A DNA stretch of 64,000 nucleotides. It comes from a virus. The notes beneath the pieces were generated by a model. The model was not told the DNA's origin, did no database searches, and saw nothing but the letters and a program-made list of their open reading frames with translations. The stretch covers positions 300,703-364,702 of IMG/VR virus record IMGVR_UViG_3300044712_001937. One strand, written 5' to 3'. A program made the translations under genes and the position numbers. How positions within the stretch are numbered: the first letter of the stretch is position 1; each line of letters begins with the position of its first letter. Of this stretch, positions 1-7,557 are shown in pieces.

Positions 1-2612
1 GATTCACTTAAACCATTTTCATCATTCCATTTAGATTTATTTTTATCATATTGTGTGGTTTTAACTGCAGTAGGTTCAGTTGGTTGAGCATCTTTATTAT
101 ACATAGATTGATGAGATTTATATTCCATTTGTTCTTGTCTCATATCATAAATTTTATCGCCCATATCTGCTTTCATTCTATCTTCAAATTTTTGATTAGG
201 TTTATTATCATAAACCAAACTATGTTGACCATTACGCATCATATCAACTGAATGTTGTTCATCTGAAGTCATATTACGTTTAGGAATTTCATTTCCTTTA
301 TCATTAGCAGAATCACCAACATTTTCAAATGATTGTCCTTTAGTTTTTTTAATCATAGTATCTTCAATATCCTGACCTAATTTTTGTGGGTCATCACCAA
401 TTTCAGTTTGTTGGTCTTTATATTGTAATTCTTTTTGAATATCAATAATTTCTTTAGTTCCACTTTGATTTAAATCTTTTTTGAAATTAGCTTTATTTTC
501 ATCGCCTAATCTATCTTTCATAATTAGTGATGATGGTTTTCTTTCTTCTGCCATAATTTTTAGTTTATTATGAAAAATTGAATATGCTTCCAATTCTTCA
601 TTTATTTCTTTAAATAATTTTTCATTAGCTTCTTCCATAGCACTTCCACCTCCACTTGTAGAAGACATACCCATTTGTAAACCACTTGGTTGGTCTCCTG
701 CTGGTTGTTGTTTATTTGCCATAGTCATTTGAGATGGATTAACCATAGATTGACTATCTTCACCAATAATTTCTAATGCACGTGGGTCTTGTTGCCAATT
801 ATAATTAGATATACTTAATTTTGATTTTAGATTACCTGCAATTTTTTCTGCCTGACCTTGATTACCTTGCTTCATTGCTAAATTATAATCCATACCTGCT
901 TTTTCAATAGCTTGTTTAGGGTCTAAATTTTGATAAAAATTCATTTCTTCGCTCATATTAGGTTGGGGAATTTCTTTATTTTGATTTATAAATTCTAAAA
1001 AATCTGGTGCTATTGTACCAAGCATATATTCAACAGTATTAATGAAATTTACATCATCAAAACTTTCACCCAATTCTTCCATTTTTTCTAAAATTTCAGA
1101 AATTCCTTTCCAGTTTGCATCAGTATAATCTGGATGTATTTCCAAAAATTTAGCAACTAAAGGATGATTAGGTGCTGTTCTTGATATTTGAGCATTTTCA
1201 GCAATTTGAATTAATTCATTAATTCTTGCTTCATTAATTATATTTTTTTTCATATTTTCATTTATATTAGATTCTTGTATATTCATTTCTTCTTGCCATC
1301 TTGAATAATCGTAAACTAAATCAGTACCATATCTATATACTCCGATATCAATTTTTCCATTTGGATATTTTGCATTTACAAATTGCCATCTATCACCACC
1401 CATATTGAACACATTTTCACCATTTCTATCAGAAACATATTCAACAACATCGTGTAAACTTAATACTTCATTTATTTTCTTCTTCTTTTCAGGTAAACCT
1501 TTATGTTTTGTAGATGCAAAATCTTCTACATCAGTAGGGTCTACAGTATTTGCAATTTTTTTAACTGCACCACCAACTTTACTTGGACTTAATTCACCTT
1601 TTTGAACAGCATGAGCCATTCCAAATAATTTTTGTTGAGCTTTAGATTTAGCTTCTTCATCAATACTATTATTTTCTTCCATAGTACTTAAATTAGCTTT
1701 ATCCCAAGTATGAGTTTTCATATCACCATCAATAGTGTTAATATCTTTATTTGACATATTTTTAGTTTCATTTCCATATGCATCTGAATTATTACTAATA
1801 AAATCAATTTTTTCTTCTCTACTATCAATAGATAAATCTGCTTCATTTAACATATTAAAAAATTCTTCAAATCCATTAGTTTCAATTAAATAATTGCTTT
1901 CAGCAATTACACTACCACCTTGCCAAATTGGTTTACGAATAGGATTAGCTCTACCACTACCTTTACCACTTTTTTTAAAATCACCACTTAAATCACCACT
2001 TTTACTCCAAGCAGCAGGACCTGCATATGCACCTGAACTTCCAGCACCTGTAGTTTCATCAACTGCTTTTTGTTGATAACCTAATGACGGAGAAAATGCA
2101 CCTGAACTTGCAGCACCTGTAGACTCATTTTCTTCAGGTTTATATGCTGGATTTTTTGCAGGTTTAAATTTAGGAATTTCACCTACTTTACTTTGAGTTT
2201 CTTCACCTGCTTTTTTTAATTGATTAATTCCGCTTTTATCACGTCTTTTCTTTTTCTTAGGAACAGCCATTTTATATTTTTGCAAATATTTTGGACTATT
2301 AAGAATATAATCATTAAAAATCATATTCATGATAGTTTCATTATAATGATAACCATATTTTTCTTCACCATTTTCAGCCATTTGTTCATAAACTGAAGTA
2401 AGTTTAGGGTCTGAAAATACTAAAGTTTCCATTTTAGCTAAACTAAAAATCTTTTTCTTAATTGATTGTTCAACTTCGCTTAATAATGAATCAGCTTCAT
2501 CTAATTTAACATTATATTTAGCCATAGTACTATCAAAATTTTTTTCAAAATTTTTAGATAATTTACCAACAGGTTTTTTTATCGTAGGTTTAAAATTTTT
2601 AATGTCGCCCAT
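1..2612 (-). CDS. Large packaged-type virion protein with DUF3008-like segment (3' end cut by window)
   Basis: Open from an ATG at 2612 to the left edge of the window, at least 870 codons with no stop; the C-terminus lies outside. I translated it by hand. The N-terminal ~100 residues are helical. A Ser/Gly/Ala-rich stretch follows with two related motifs (SSGAFSPSLGY and SSGAYAGPAAW). Next comes a segment resembling DUF3008 (KSKAQQKLFGMAHAVQKGEL, then a fA.TKHKGLPEKKKK end) around 1500-1660, and a helical stretch rich in INE motifs (NIINEARINELI) near 1200-1250. The remainder is Gln/Asn/Lys-rich and probably disordered. No enzyme domain is recognised. The motifs resemble those on proteins packaged in T4-like heads, so a virion-internal role is inferred. 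It follows the 68-aa gene after 7 nt. Confidence 0.7.
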   Translation of the reverse strand, partial: MGDIKNFKPTIKKPVGKLSKNFEKNFDSTMAKYNVKLDEADSLLSEVEQSIKKKIFSLAKMETLVFSDPKLTSVYEQMAENGEEKYGYHYNETIMNMIFNDYILNSPKYLQKYKMAVPKKKKRRDKSGINQLKKAGEETQSKVGEIPKFKPAKNPAYKPEENESTGAASSGAFSPSLGYQQKAVDETTGAGSSGAYAGPAAWSKSGDLSGDFKKSGKGSGRANPIRKPIWQGGSVIAESNYLIETNGFEEFFNMLNEADLSIDSREEKIDFISNNSDAYGNETKNMSNKDINTIDGDMKTHTWDKANLSTMEENNSIDEEAKSKAQQKLFGMAHAVQKGELSPSKVGGAVKKIANTVDPTDVEDFASTKHKGLPEKKKKINEVLSLHDVVEYVSDRNGENVFNMGGDRWQFVNAKYPNGKIDIGVYRYGTDLVYDYSRWQEEMNIQESNINENMKKNIINEARINELIQIAENAQISRTAPNHPLVAKFLEIHPDYTDANWKGISEILEKMEELGESFDDVNFINTVEYMLGTIAPDFLEFINQNKEIPQPNMSEEMNFYQNLDPKQAIEKAGMDYNLAMKQGNQGQAEKIAGNLKSKLSISNYNWQQDPRALEIIGEDSQSMVNPSQMTMANKQQPAGDQPSGLQMGMSSTSGGGSAMEEANEKLFKEINEELEAYSIFHNKLKIMAEERKPSSLIMKDRLGDENKANFKKDLNQSGTKEIIDIQKELQYKDQQTEIGDDPQKLGQDIEDTMIKKTKGQSFENVGDSANDKGNEIPKRNMTSDEQHSVDMMRNGQHSLVYDNKPNQKFEDRMKADMGDKIYDMRQEQMEYKSHQSMYNKDAQPTEPTAVKTTQYDKNKSKWNDENGLSE

Positions 2613-2619
2613 TTTATAG

Positions 2620-2826
2620 TTATTTAATATCAGTCTTCCAAAAATCTCTTTTTTGCCATAATACTTTATACACTGATTCTAATGAATCTTTTATTGTTTT
2701 AATCAATTCATCCCTTGATTGAGTGTTTTTATTATGTAGCATGTTTTTTATTTCTTTATCAAGAGAAGTAGTAATGAATTTTTTAAGTTCATCATTAACA
2801 ATCTCTTTAATAGTATTTTTGTCCAT
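2620..2826 (-). CDS. Small hypothetical helical protein (68 aa)
   Basis: ATG at 2826, preceded by a late-type motif at 2845-2853. The protein is predicted almost entirely helical and charged, with a hydrophobic/aromatic C-terminal patch (YKVLWQKRDFW). No family is recognised. It is the first gene of a unit with the large protein downstream (7-nt gap), which suggests joint late expression. Function unknown; it may be a small head or scaffold component, but nothing in the sequence proves this. Confidence 0.6.
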   Translation of the reverse strand: MDKNTIKEIVNDELKKFITTSLDKEIKNMLHNKNTQSRDELIKTIKDSLESVYKVLWQKRDFWKTDIK

Positions 2827-2844
2827 ATATAATTATCAGTTAAT

Positions 2845-2853
2845 CATAAATAC
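2845..2853 (-). promoter_or_regulatory. Candidate late promoter, GTATTTATG
   Basis: The sense strand reads GTATTTATG (8 of 9 to the window-wide motif GTATTTATA), 18 nt before the ATG at 2826 and directly after the hairpin terminator at 2884-2917. Promoter identity is inferred from repeated occurrence and orientation. Confidence 0.5.
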
Positions 2854-2883
2854 TTCCGGAGTACAAAAAATTGATAATAAATA

Positions 2884-2917
2884 AAAAGAACGTATAAATT
2901 TAACTATACGTTCTTTT
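2884..2917 (-). terminator. Hairpin terminator, perfect 13-bp stem
   Basis: AAAAGAACGTATA pairs perfectly with TATACGTTCTTTT around an 8-nt loop, and a T-rich tract follows on the minus strand. It lies 30 nt past the stop of the 264-aa membrane protein. Because the arms are A/T-flanked on both sides it could act in both directions. Confidence 0.8.
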
Positions 2918-2947
2918 CTTTATGAGAATATATTTGAAATGTAATAT

Positions 2948-3742
2948 TTATTTGATTAAATAAATTCCAATACCTGCACCAACTACACCAGCAATACCAA
3001 CAGAAATCACAGCATTTTTATTTTTATTCGCCCAATTACCTATTTTTTGCCAAAAATTAGGGTCTAAATCAGATTTTTTTAAATTTGGTATAGCATAACT
3101 ATCAATATTTACAACCTTAAAATATTTATTAGAATTACTTACACTAAATGAAATAGGATATCCTTTTTTCTTATCATTTTTCCAATGAAATTCAATAAAT
3201 TGTTTATTAGGCATTTGAAACATATTAAAAGTTAATGTTGGAAGTGTATCTTTATATGCAGGTAAAGCTTTTCCAACAGTAAAAACATATTTTAAATCTT
3301 TCGATGTTGTATCAGAAAATATTATATTTTTTTTACTAATATTAACTTCAGTATTTCCTTTATGAATTAATGAATCAAGAGAAATTTGAGTAGAAATTAA
3401 AGCTGCAGTTATGATTGAATTATCTTTTTGAATTTGTTTAATTCTTGCTAATAATTCTAATTGAGAATTAGTTAAATCACTATTTATTTTTTCAAGATTT
3501 TTTATACTTGCTTGAATTGTTAATTTTTCAGCAACCCATTCTTTTTCTTTATTTTGATAAAAAGTAACTTTATCAAGTAGTGCATCTTTTAATTTCTTCT
3601 CAGCTTCGAGCTTATCTTGTAAGTTATTAACTTTATTTTGATAAAGTTTCCAACCACCACCAAATACTAACAATATTATTGCTGCTATCAGTAATATAGT
3701 TGTTAGATTGACATTTAATTTAATTTCGGTAATTTTTGCCAT
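2948..3742 (-). CDS. Membrane-anchored coiled-coil protein, spanin-like architecture
   Basis: 264 aa. A transmembrane helix near residues 14-32 (ILLIAAIILLVFGGGW) is followed by a long coiled coil (about 33-120), a soluble domain (about 130-225), and a second hydrophobic segment at the extreme C-terminus (VGIAGVVGAGIGIYLIK). A helix at each end with a coiled coil between suggests that it spans or tethers the cell envelope. Inner-membrane spanins of Bacteroidota phages have a similar N-terminal layout, but I cannot name the family. The next gene upstream ends 3 nt away, so they share a transcript. A lysis role is inference; a virion membrane-contact protein is the alternative. Confidence 0.55.
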   Translation of the reverse strand: MAKITEIKLNVNLTTILLIAAIILLVFGGGWKLYQNKVNNLQDKLEAEKKLKDALLDKVTFYQNKEKEWVAEKLTIQASIKNLEKINSDLTNSQLELLARIKQIQKDNSIITAALISTQISLDSLIHKGNTEVNISKKNIIFSDTTSKDLKYVFTVGKALPAYKDTLPTLTFNMFQMPNKQFIEFHWKNDKKKGYPISFSVSNSNKYFKVVNIDSYAIPNLKKSDLDPNFWQKIGNWANKNKNAVISVGIAGVVGAGIGIYLIK

Positions 3743-3745
3743 ATG

Positions 3746-4240
3746 TTAAGAGTTTTGTTCTAATACATTATCTCTCCAATATTTATAGAATATATCATAA
3801 TAAGATTTAATTCTTTCAATAATTTCTTGATTATCAGGATTATCTTCTGAAAAATCTGGAGTTTTATCTATAGTTACTGTACTTGTTGCTTCATCAGGAG
3901 TTGCTTGAAATGTAAACATAAGTACTCCATCAATTACACCTGTCCAGAGAACAGCATCCGCAAATACTTTTAAATCGCCAAAAATTATATTTACATTAAA
4001 ATCTTTAAAGAATTGTCTAAATTTATCTTCTTCAGCTTTTTGGTCGAAAGCAGTTTCCATATTTTGGGTATTTTCTTCACTATCATTATTAAAATCTTCG
4101 TTTAATCTACGTGTTATTTTAAGCATATCACGCATACTTAGATTTTTATTTTCTTTCTTATCATTTTCACCTATAATATAACCACCTTTTCGCATTTTAG
4201 ATAAAAGTGACCTTGCATCATTATAATTAGTTTTCTTCAT
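3746..4240 (-). CDS. Hypothetical protein (164 aa)
   Basis: Soluble protein with a charged, probably disordered N-terminal ~70 residues and a compact C-terminal domain (about 75-164) beginning at EEDKFRQFFKDFNVN and containing a hydrophobic strand pair around VLWTGVIDGVLMFTFQAT. No known family is recognised. The ATG at 4240 has a late-type motif upstream (4254-4262), and the spanin-like gene follows 3 nt after the stop. Probably a late or virion-related gene by context. Confidence 0.55.
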   Translation of the reverse strand: MKKTNYNDARSLLSKMRKGGYIIGENDKKENKNLSMRDMLKITRRLNEDFNNDSEENTQNMETAFDQKAEEDKFRQFFKDFNVNIIFGDLKVFADAVLWTGVIDGVLMFTFQATPDEATSTVTIDKTPDFSEDNPDNQEIIERIKSYYDIFYKYWRDNVLEQNS

Positions 4241-4253
4241 ATATTAAATTTAT

Positions 4254-4262
4254 TATAAATAC
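4254..4262 (-). promoter_or_regulatory. Candidate late promoter, GTATTTATA
   Basis: Exact sense-strand GTATTTATA, 13 nt before the ATG at 4240, in the short gap after the 204-aa gene. Confidence 0.55.
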
Positions 4263-4270
4263 TAATATTT

Positions 4271-4885
4271 TTAATCCAGCATTTCATGTCTTTCATTTAT
4301 CACATTTTCAAGTAAATTTGCAAGCCATTTCCAAACTTTCTTTTTATCTTCATCATTTATTCTTATTCCCTTTTCTTCTGCTTTAGATATCTCTAAATTA
4401 TCATATGCATACCATTCATATTTATCACCTTTACTACCTTTACGTAATTTATTACCTGCTTCAACAGGAGGTATTATTATATAACAATGATATAAACCTT
4501 TATAATTTCTTTCTAAATCCCAAACATATTCAGGTTTATGTGATTTTTTCCATTCATCACCTTTAATAATACCATATTCATTTTTAAACTCAAGTCTAAA
4601 ATACATAACAGGCATTTCCCAATCACCACCAGCTTCCATAAGCTCGGCATTTATTTCATATTTAACAGGTTGGTCTTTACGTAAATTCTTTTTTAAATAA
4701 AATGTTTTCTTTTGACCTGTAGAATCATCATTCTCTAAATCAAATGCAATTTTCTGAAAATTTTTAGCTTCTTTCATTTTTTCATCCCAAGCATCATTTG
4801 CAATAGAATGATAATCGAAAATTTCCTTTTTTTTATCTTTAGTTATAGCAGAAATTTCTTCATTTATAATTTTAATTAAATCCAT
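4271..4885 (-). CDS. Hypothetical protein with N-terminal IINEE-type peptide (204 aa)
   Basis: The N-terminus (MDLIKIINEEISAITK) carries the short IINEE helical motif that recurs in several proteins of this window. The rest is a mixed alpha/beta soluble domain rich in aromatic and charged residues (for example WEMPVMYFRLEFKNEYG and GLYHCYIIIPP). No family is recognised. The start is the ATG at 4885, 12 nt after a late-type motif. The IxE pattern fits the (I/L)xE cleavage rule of T4 prohead protease, so it may be a head-packaged protein (inference). Confidence 0.55.
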   Translation of the reverse strand: MDLIKIINEEISAITKDKKKEIFDYHSIANDAWDEKMKEAKNFQKIAFDLENDDSTGQKKTFYLKKNLRKDQPVKYEINAELMEAGGDWEMPVMYFRLEFKNEYGIIKGDEWKKSHKPEYVWDLERNYKGLYHCYIIIPPVEAGNKLRKGSKGDKYEWYAYDNLEISKAEEKGIRINDEDKKKVWKWLANLLENVINERHEMLD

Positions 4886-4897
4886 CTTAAAATTTTT

Positions 4898-4906
4898 TAT
4901 AAATAC
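4898..4906 (-). promoter_or_regulatory. Candidate late promoter, GTATTTATA
   Basis: Exact sense-strand GTATTTATA, 12 nt before the ATG at 4885, between this gene and the amidase-like gene. Confidence 0.55.
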
Positions 4907-4908
4907 TT

Positions 4909-5520
4909 TTAAATAAATTCATTTCTTAGCATTTCATTAAATTTCTGAATATCAAACAACGGACTTATATCGCTACTATCTTCAGCATAATTTCCTCTAA
5001 ATACAATACCCCGGAATTTAATAATATCTTTATGGTAATGATTAAAATCAACACAAATTCTTGGAATATTATGCCTTTCACAAATATCTTTACATAATAG
5101 AAGTAAATTTTCAATTTGTTTATCAGTATAATTCTCCCAATAATTATATGTTAGCCACTTTTTTTCAATCACATTTTCGACATTACAAATTTCATTTAGC
5201 CAATTTACATATCCAATTTCAGGTAATTTATATAATGAACCCATATTTTCAAGAACAATGGATATACTTTGTTTATCAGCTTCTTTTATATTAAGAAAAT
5301 CACTATGTAATTTATCATCATAATGTTGATATATAATTCCATCTCTGGAAATAGTATATGTATTCCATCTTTTAGTTTTACCATAATCTTTATGTAACAA
5401 TCTTTTAATATGATTATTATCTTTACGTAAACTTGATGCAATAATTATTTGCCTTTTAGCTATTTTTGTTTTATAAATATTTTCTTCTTTTACTTGATAT
5501 GTTATATTATCTATAATCAT
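4909..5520 (-). CDS. Amidase_2/PGRP-like protein lacking the zinc ligands
   Basis: 203 aa. The fold pattern follows N-acetylmuramoyl-L-alanine amidases of the T7-lysozyme type: an initial strand (RQIIIASSL), a WNTYTISRDGIIYQHYD core, SISIVLENMGSL, a helical TDKQIENLLLLCKDICERHNIP segment, and a final GIVFRGNY...DISPLFD block. The residues that should bind zinc or catalyse are replaced: the first-strand His is Ala (IIIASS), and the final HxxxxxxK-type region reads FRGNYAEDSSDISP. It may therefore bind peptidoglycan without cleaving it, or be an endolysin that has lost activity. Its ATG overlaps the dCMP deaminase stop by 4 nt, so the two are co-transcribed. Confidence 0.6.
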   Translation of the reverse strand: MIIDNITYQVKEENIYKTKIAKRQIIIASSLRKDNNHIKRLLHKDYGKTKRWNTYTISRDGIIYQHYDDKLHSDFLNIKEADKQSISIVLENMGSLYKLPEIGYVNWLNEICNVENVIEKKWLTYNYWENYTDKQIENLLLLCKDICERHNIPRICVDFNHYHKDIIKFRGIVFRGNYAEDSSDISPLFDIQKFNEMLRNEFI

Positions 5521-5981
5521 TTTCTATTAGCTTCATAATTCATGTAGATAATTTCTACACCACCTTCTTTTAATTTTTCCCATGCAATCACATGGTCTAA
5601 TGTCCAATTATCCTTTTGAGTCCAATCTGGTTCTTTATCACAAAAAACACGTTTAATACCAGCATTAACAATTTCACCAGCACATCGTGAACATGGAAAC
5701 CAATTTACATACATATCAGTACCTAATGTTCTTTGTCCATTACGAGCAGCATTAACTATAGCATTTTCTTCTGCATGTAGTACCCATGAATATTTAGTTG
5801 GACGTTCATGACGTTCTTCTAAATCATCATCACAACCACGTGGAAATCCATTATACCCCATAGAAATTGGATTTTTATCAGAAACTATAACTGCGCCAAC
5901 TCTGCTACTTCTATCTTTACTCCACTGTGCAATATGGTCAGCTAAAACCATAAATCTTAAATCCCAATTTGTATTACCCAT
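5517..5981 (-). CDS. cd: dCMP deaminase (ComEB/T4 Cd family)
   Basis: 154 aa, close to the usual length. It deaminates dCMP to dUMP to supply thymidylate synthesis. Zinc-site motifs are intact: HAEENAIVNAA around residue 69 and PCSRCAGEIVNAGIKRV around residue 97. The N-terminal WDLRFMVLADHIAQWSKDRSSRVGAVIV and the YNGFPRGCDDDLEERHERP segment are typical of deoxycytidylate deaminases. It sits in a nucleotide/DNA-metabolism group and overlaps the next gene by 4 nt. An AT-rich phage has a clear need for dTMP. Confidence 0.93.
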   Translation of the reverse strand: MGNTNWDLRFMVLADHIAQWSKDRSSRVGAVIVSDKNPISMGYNGFPRGCDDDLEERHERPTKYSWVLHAEENAIVNAARNGQRTLGTDMYVNWFPCSRCAGEIVNAGIKRVFCDKEPDWTQKDNWTLDHVIAWEKLKEGGVEIIYMNYEANRK

Positions 5982-5992
5982 ATAAATTTATT

Positions 5993-6187
5993 TTAAGTTA
6001 ATTTCCACCATCTGTTTTGTTTAAGCACTCTTGCACGAATTATTAATTTCTGCAATTCTTCAACATCAAAATCATCATTAGTGATATCACCATCAACATC
6101 CGCTAATTCAGATTTGGCTAATTTGTCAACTATTTTTAATGCTTCTTTTAAAATTTTACCTTTTTCTAAAACTTCTACATCTTCCAT
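5993..6187 (-). CDS. Small acidic hypothetical protein with DxDGDI loop (64 aa)
   Basis: A short helical acidic protein ending in a basic WWKLT tail. It contains an EF-hand-like stretch (ADVDGDITNDDF) in which positions 3, 5, 6, 8 and 12 of the calcium loop fit but position 1 is Leu. The ATG lies inside the previous gene (13-nt overlap, different frame), so translation is probably coupled. Function unknown; calcium binding is only suggested. Confidence 0.5.
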   Translation of the reverse strand: MEDVEVLEKGKILKEALKIVDKLAKSELADVDGDITNDDFDVEELQKLIIRARVLKQNRWWKLT

Positions 6188-6369
6188 CTTAAAACAATTT
6201 TAACTTTTTCAATATAATTATGTTTAATTAAAATTTCTTTTTTTTGAAATTCATCAAAAGTTATAGTACCATCATTATTTGAAGAAAAATTATTTTTATT
6301 TTCAGCAATAGCATAATAATAATTATCTAATAATTCTCCAATTTTTTCGTTAATATTTTCGTCTCCCAT
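6175..6369 (-). CDS. Small hypothetical protein with EF-hand-like loop (64 aa)
   Basis: Helical and acidic, with a loop SSNNDGTITFDEF that fits the EF-hand pattern from positions 3 to 13 (N, D, G, I, E, F) but has Ser at position 1. Like its downstream neighbour, it is about 64 aa and carries a DG.I motif, so the two may be related. The start is 1 nt downstream of the membrane-protein stop. No family is recognised. Confidence 0.5.
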   Translation of the reverse strand: MGDENINEKIGELLDNYYYAIAENKNNFSSNNDGTITFDEFQKKEILIKHNYIEKVKIVLRWKM

Positions 6370-6370
6370 A

Positions 6371-7522
6371 TTATCTCATATTTTCAAGTATTCTATATAC
6401 ATCATCAAACTTATCAATAACAACCTTTGCTTCATTATAAGTTAATGATATATGTCTTCTTTTTCCATTAGTAATAAAAACTCCTAAATTATCCATATCT
6501 TTTAGAAATTCATCAACTAATTTATTAGAGTTAGGAATATTTGCTTTATCCGCAACCAATTCTTTTAACTCAAGTCCACTAATTACCTTATCACCGGGAT
6601 TTGCATTACCATCACGATATATAAATGCAAGTAATGCATTATATCTGTCTTTTCTTTGATATACTTTTTCAAATCTTTGATGATTGATTTCTAATAATTT
6701 ATGTTCATAATATTCTCTAAAATAAATCCCCCATATAATAAGAATTTCATCGCATATTGTTAAAATCATGAATAAAACAATTAACCCAACATCCTTATCT
6801 TTATTTTCTTCTTTTTGAGTATTTGAAGTTAAATTAAGGTTAGTAATTACATTTTTCAATTCATTATCAATATTTTTAATTGACAAATCATTGTTTTTTA
6901 TAACATCAATATTATTATCAATATTTTTCTGATAGCCACTTCGAATATTACTATAAGTAATTGGTGTTTCAATTAATTTACTTCGTAATTCATTATTAAT
7001 TTCACGAAGTTTATTATTATCATTGATATACGATGTTTTTTTATTTTCATAAAACTTAGTTAAACTATCAATTTTACTGTAATTAACATTTTCAATATCA
7101 GCATTAATTTTACCACTTGTAGTAGCTAAATTCATAGAACCACTAATTGCAATATAAAAACTAATACCAATAATAATTAATGTAGTTGATAACTTACCAG
7201 TTATTGCTGGTGTAAATTTTTTATTATTATCAAAATAATCAAGTGAAAAAATTTTAATTACATATCTTTTAATTATTTCAAATATTGTTAATATTAAAAC
7301 TGTTGTAACTAAAGCAATTGAAAGACCCCAAAATCCTGTTAATAAATGAACTGAGATTGCTTTCAATAAAGCTGGGAATATAAAAAAATATGCAAAAAAT
7401 ATTGAGCCGATATTACCTATAAATGATACCCTGAACAACCATTTACTCAATCCTTTGTTTCTACCTTCAAAGTCCTTTTTGTTTTTTTTAGCTTTTAATT
7501 TGTCGTAATCTTTTAAATCCAT
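6371..7522 (-). CDS. Multi-pass membrane protein with coiled-coil loop and C-terminal winged-helix-like domain
   Basis: About 383 aa from the ATG at 7522; an in-frame TTG at 7537 adds only 5 residues and is less likely. Two or three transmembrane helices lie in the first third (around IGSIFFAYFFIFPALL, LSIALVTTVLILTIFEII and TTLIIIGISFYIAISG). A long Asn/Lys/Leu coiled-coil region follows (about 140-245), then another helix (VGLIVLFMILTICDEILIIWGIY). The last ~95 residues look like a small winged-helix or replication-adaptor domain (YNALLAFIYRDG...LVDEFLKDMDNLGVFI). It lies between nucleotide-metabolism genes and Rad50. It may anchor replication or transcription complexes to the membrane; this is inference. 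Confidence 0.6.
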   Translation of the reverse strand: MDLKDYDKLKAKKNKKDFEGRNKGLSKWLFRVSFIGNIGSIFFAYFFIFPALLKAISVHLLTGFWGLSIALVTTVLILTIFEIIKRYVIKIFSLDYFDNNKKFTPAITGKLSTTLIIIGISFYIAISGSMNLATTSGKINADIENVNYSKIDSLTKFYENKKTSYINDNNKLREINNELRSKLIETPITYSNIRSGYQKNIDNNIDVIKNNDLSIKNIDNELKNVITNLNLTSNTQKEENKDKDVGLIVLFMILTICDEILIIWGIYFREYYEHKLLEINHQRFEKVYQRKDRYNALLAFIYRDGNANPGDKVISGLELKELVADKANIPNSNKLVDEFLKDMDNLGVFITNGKRRHISLTYNEAKVVIDKFDDVYRILENMR

Positions 7523-7535
7523 GATTTGTTTTTTC

Positions 7536-7544
7536 AATAAATAG
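7536..7544 (-). promoter_or_regulatory. Weak late-type motif, CTATTTATT
   Basis: The sense strand reads CTATTTATT (7 of 9 to GTATTTATA) in the 35-nt gap between Rad50 and the membrane-protein ATG at 7522. It overlaps the alternative TTG start, which argues for the ATG. Confidence 0.3.
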
Positions 7545-7557
7545 TAAAAATTATAAA

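Noticed and set aside
51-2076. Plus-strand frames opposite the first large gene
   Set aside because: The minus strand is continuously open from 2612 to the edge with phage-like protein sequence; the plus-strand products are Phe/Ile/His-rich shadows.
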